From the NCBI GenBank assembly GCA_000969725.1, contig JXSR01S034947.1: 24,196 nucleotides of DNA; one strand, given 5' to 3'. The DNA comes from Ophiothrix spiculata. Lineage: Eukaryota > Echinodermata > Ophiuroidea > Amphilepidida > Ophiotrichidae. How positions within the stretch are numbered: position 1 is the first letter of the stretch; the number at the start of each line of letters is the position of its first letter. Below the pieces are notes generated by a model. It was not told the origin of the DNA. It saw only the letters and a list, made by a program, of their open reading frames with translations, and made no database searches. Shown piece by piece: positions 21,184-24,196 of this stretch. The translations under genes were made by a program, and so were the position numbers.

Positions 21184-21696
21184 AGTGATAAAAGTTGGCG
21201 TTTCCATGGAGTATTTTTATGTTGCCATTACTGTTTGTAGCATTGGATGTCTGATGTATTATTTTAATTTATTTCTATATGAATATATGTTCTACAATCT
21301 TGCAATATCTCAACAATATCGGACTATCTGAACTGTGCGGGGTATTTTAACAGCGAAAAAAAAGGCGTCAATCGTCAAACTGCCGTTTTGAGCATTTTCC
21401 TTCAAGGAAAATCAATAGTCAAAACGAAAATATATTTTACAGTCTCTACCTCTTATGTACAGGCTTGACATTTAATATGTCATATTTTTTCCAAGTTCTT
21501 TTCACATCAAAAGATATCATATCTGTCGAATTTTACAACTCCGAAAATTGTTTTTGAACATGACATTTTTGAATAGATTGATCTCATACAAAAGCAATAG
21601 CTACTTAAAGGCGCACGCAATGTTGAAAATGGGTTCAGAAGTTGTACACATTATTTAGAATAACAGAAATCGAAATTCTCGTATTTTCTTTCGGAA
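21184..21696. other. Sequence without a recognised gene
   Basis: AT-rich sequence between the ATAT element and the transposase remnant. The right part probably includes the 3' untranslated region and terminus of the Tc1/mariner copy, but no inverted terminal repeat could be matched. Confidence 0.4.
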
Positions 21697-21905
21697 CTAA
21701 GCGGGCGATATAAATGTTTTCACGGTTTTTACAGTTATTGAATATTTATTTTTGTGTGTGTCCTCCATTAGCAGCACACAGGTCCTGAATAGTCTATGCG
21801 GTATGCTATCCTCGAGTGATTGGAGAGTGTCTACTTGTATCTCTGCCCACGCAGCCAACACAGCTTGACGCAATTCTTGCAGATTGGTGGGTTGGTGCAT
21901 CATAT
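21697..21905 (-). pseudogene. C-terminal part of a Tc1/mariner transposase
   Basis: The minus-strand frame reads HQPTNLQELRQAVLAAWAEI and then DSIPHRL, the helical C-terminal end of Tc1-like transposases. It ends with an unrelated-looking tail at a stop (21697). It joins the fragment at 23297-23646 in frame if the intervening 1,391 bases and one ATAT are removed (see findings). I therefore read both as one copy interrupted by a later insertion. Confidence 0.8.
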
Positions 21906-23296
21906 CAATCATACTGCAGGTCGCATAATTTCACTTTCCCCTCTACGATTTTAAGCAATGACATTTTTAATCGGCCGTGCTGTTGATGTTTAACATTTAT
22001 ATTAATGAGTCAGAAAAATATTTGTAAAAACCTTGTAAAATCGAAAATATAGATCTAAAAAACACGTTGCATATTTATGTATAAATATTGTGTAAATGTA
22101 ATGCAACTACATTTTCTGAAACATGTGTGCCATTTCATGCAATTTTACGGGAAAATGATTTCAAGCGATGAACCTTCAAGATATGTCGGTGATTTTCTCT
22201 AAAAATATTAATTCAGTGTAAAATATATATGTATGCCGATACGTTTATACCAAAATTTAGACCCTTTTCTTCAAGTCCTGTGAAAATCTTGCGTTTAAAT
22301 GTGCTAAAACAAAATTAATGTAACGTTTGCTTTTGTTTACTTTTCTGACACATGATAAAAAATACGTATTTCTCAAATTCTATCATTGCGTATGTGTAAC
22401 CAATTACAAATCTGAAAGTATATATCTTTAAATACCCGTCGAATACTCAATCAGCCAGCTAGACTACTGGTTAGCAGTCTGGACTTTTAATCTCAGAGCC
22501 GTGGGTTCGAACCCCGGCGGAGTCGTTTTGATAAATTTCGTTTTGTTTGCGTAGCGTTTTGGTTTTTATTTAATTATTAACTGTCACGAATGAAATTCTC
22601 GAATTTTTGGGATAATTTATATAAAAGAATCGAAAAGGTTACTTTTCAGTCTGGAAAATAAATGTTGCATTCATTGCATTTTGCATTTCAGTGCAGCGAG
22701 GCCATTCAAAACAAACTCTGACATGAGATCCGTGCAGGTAGTACTTATCGAAATTTGGATGCCAAGCTATGCAATACAAATTGCAGGCAAGTACGAAGAG
22801 CCGATATTAGGTACCTTTTGTACATCACGTCAACGTATATTTTTCCTCTCGTTATTTCTTCAATATACAGGCCTCGCAGACAAAATATATATTGTAAATT
22901 TCATCAATCTGAGTTTTTATATTTTTACTAGCAGATTCGATCCAACTGACGACGTTTAATCTTCTAAAACAAGATTGATGTAGGGGTTCAAACTTGGTTG
23001 CTCAAAAAGTCTCAAAATCGTTGATTTTTATAGAAAATGCCATAAAATGGTTCTTTTTTATCCACAGCAAACACATTTACATGCATTGTTTTGGTAAAAC
23101 TACAAATTTTCATACACCCGTTCACAATTTGCATTTGCTTTCACCGGTTTCAGCTAATACGGGTTCAAAGTCAGCCTTTTCAACAGGTCACGTTTAAAAA
23201 ACCAAATCTCGCGACCAATTTTGTTCTCGTTTGGCGAGACTTGGAATACAGAATTCGCATAATGAGCTCAGTAACAGGGTTGTTACGAGTAGACTG
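21906..23296. mobile_element. 1,391-bp insertion inside the transposase, flanked by ATAT
   Basis: ATAT occurs at 21902-21905 and 23297-23300. Deleting the interval plus one ATAT restores the transposase frame without a gap. The ends begin CAATC and finish GACTG, so terminal symmetry is short or decayed. Content: a tRNA-Lys-like sequence (22454-22525), a 92-codon frame (22681-22959) without homology, and otherwise AT-rich DNA. No transposase is encoded, so it is non-autonomous. Its class is unknown. The ATAT target and CA...TG ends are shared with the element at 20321-21183. Confidence 0.7.
22454..22525 (+). pseudogene. tRNA-Lys(UUU)-like pseudogene or SINE head
   Basis: 72 bases long, with a clear B box (GGGTTCGAACCCC), an anticodon loop CTTTTAA that would read Lys, and GCCAGCTAG at the 5' side as in tRNA-Lys. 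The acceptor stem does not pair and the anticodon stem has mismatches at its base. It is therefore not a working tRNA. No SINE body follows it, and I found no flanking duplication. It may be a tRNA pseudogene carried within the 21906-23296 insertion. Confidence 0.55.
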
Positions 23297-23646
23297 ATAT
23301 TTTTGATGCGGCGAGTAACTTCCGCCCAAAGGTTTTCAATGGGATTCATATCCGGGGATTTAGCTGGCCAGGGTAGCTGTTCCACGTTTTGATCTTCAAG
23401 GAAAGTCCTTACTGTACGTGATCGATGGGTTGGACCTTTTTCATATTGGTATTTTGAAGTAACCCCTAGCAGATGGAAGTATAGTGTTCTCAAGGATGCA
23501 AGTTTGCCTTCCAAAGTGATAAGATCTAATTTTCCATCTACATGGAAAGCTAAGCTACCCCAGAAGGTGATACTACCACTGTCTGCCTGTACTGAGGGCA
23601 GTATGCAGTCTATATTAGATACTGGTTGACAAGAAAACTTACACAT
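23297..23646 (-). pseudogene. Tc1/mariner transposase, DDE core part (inactive)
   Basis: The frame reads SITFWGSLAFHVDGKLDLIT, then GPTHRSRTVRTFLEDQNVE, then WPAKSPDMNPIENLWAEVTR. These are the middle and last catalytic blocks of a DD34E transposase, which cuts and pastes its own element at TA sites. Glu 104 of this fragment (NPIEN) is the third catalytic residue. The second, expected as Asp at position 69, is Glu, and the next two residues also differ from the usual DNA(P)TH block. The first catalytic Asp and the DNA-binding N terminus are not seen beyond 23646. After RRIKN (residue 116) homology stops at the ATAT insertion point and resumes at 21905. Confidence 0.9.
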
Positions 23647-24196
23647 TTTTCTTCAAGTTGACCTGCAAGTATTGGCTAATTAGTGGTAAAACAAACGTCA
23701 CGTATTAAAAGCTTTTGGGCTCTAGGTCCTAATAAGGTCATATGAAATGTTACATTTCGATAGAAACCCGGAAATGGAAACATAAATTCAACATAAATTC
23801 ATACTTTTCATAGATATAACGTGCAATTATCATTAATCAACTAGCTAAATAAATAATTTTTATAAAATAAATTCTTAATGTTGAAAAAAGGAAGTCTTAT
23901 TATTATCAGGAATGATAGTTATAGTACCACGCCCACCGCGCGTTCCGTGTACGTATGTACCATATTGAATACCATCAAATAGTTATAATTCACCATGTCG
24001 TTCACCAAATACGTGCAATGGTAAGTGACATCACATTTGCTCAGAGACCACTCTGACCTTCGAAAGGTGTGACTTGTCGTTTAAGATGTTCGCTGTGTTA
24101 TCGTCGTAAAATGCAGTTTTTCTCGTTTTATTTAGTAATTTCAAAGGTCTTAAAGGAAATATATATATTTCAAATTTCGTGAGGTCTTATATGTTA
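23647..24196. other. Right end of the window, with a possible gene start
   Basis: The left half is AT-rich and may hold the decayed 5' part of the transposase copy. A short GC-richer patch (23930-23962, CCACGCCCACCGCGCG) precedes an ATG followed by a strong splice donor (23995-24020). Nothing else is recognised. Confidence 0.4.
23995..24020 (+). CDS. Candidate first coding exon (MSFTKYVQ, then splice donor)
   Basis: CACCATGT gives a favourable start context. The eight codons after it end in a perfect GTAAGT donor (24021-24026). The patch 30-65 bases upstream is GC-richer than anything nearby and could belong to a TATA-less promoter. The peptide is too short to assign. If real, the rest of the gene lies right of the window. 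This rests on start and splice signals alone. Confidence 0.3.

Overview
This is a eukaryotic, AT-rich, gene-poor and repeat-rich window from an animal. The only confident host gene is the last coding exon of a Cys-loop anion-channel receptor subunit near the left end. The repeats suggest a marine invertebrate, possibly a deuterostome such as an echinoderm or hemichordate: tRNA-derived SINEs with animal-type bodies, short inverted-repeat (MITE-like) elements, Tc1/mariner remains, and a DIRS-order retrotransposon carrying an SGNH-hydrolase domain. The phylum is an inference. There are no bacterial operons, and no CRISPR array was found.

Left part (1-3640): the last intron and last exon (2290-2700, + strand) of a glycine/GABA/GluCl-like receptor subunit, ending in the M4 membrane helix. 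The first canonical poly(A) signals lie at 3618-3628. The upstream sequence holds a small inverted-repeat element (659-832) and a 1.17-kb TA-flanked inverted-repeat element (897-2068). A tRNA-derived SINE (1223-1512) is nested inside the latter.

Middle (3641-14345): AT-rich sequence with no recognisable gene, one small inverted-repeat element (10109-10250) and a 920-base assembly gap (10578-11497). A well-spliced 26-nt candidate microexon (12846-12871) is the only exon-like item I would flag.

Retroelement district (14346-18241): a 721-bp fold-back element flanked by TTAA (14346-15066), then a TAA-flanked MITE (15846-15992). The MITE abuts the 3' end of a heavily frameshifted minus-strand DIRS-order (Ngaro-like) element at 15992-18241. 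Its remains read gag with a CCCH zinc finger, then reverse transcriptase (DIKSAF, YLDD), then the C-terminal half of an SGNH hydrolase (DGVH). RNase H, the start of the hydrolase domain and any tyrosine recombinase are absent.

Right part (18242-24196): an ATAT-flanked element with 51-bp termini (20321-21183) holds a SINE (20542-20870) bounded by perfect 13-bp duplications. Next is a decayed minus-strand Tc1/mariner transposase, cut in two (23297-23646 and 21697-21905) by a 1,391-bp insertion. Removing that insertion and one ATAT copy rejoins the transposase exactly in frame. The window ends with a possible first coding exon (23995-24020).

The genes do not form a pathway. The window is best read as a layered record of transposition next to one receptor gene. 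The most unusual items are the in-frame-healing ATAT insertion, the ATAT element with repeated palindromes, and the rearranged retroelement with its hydrolase tail.
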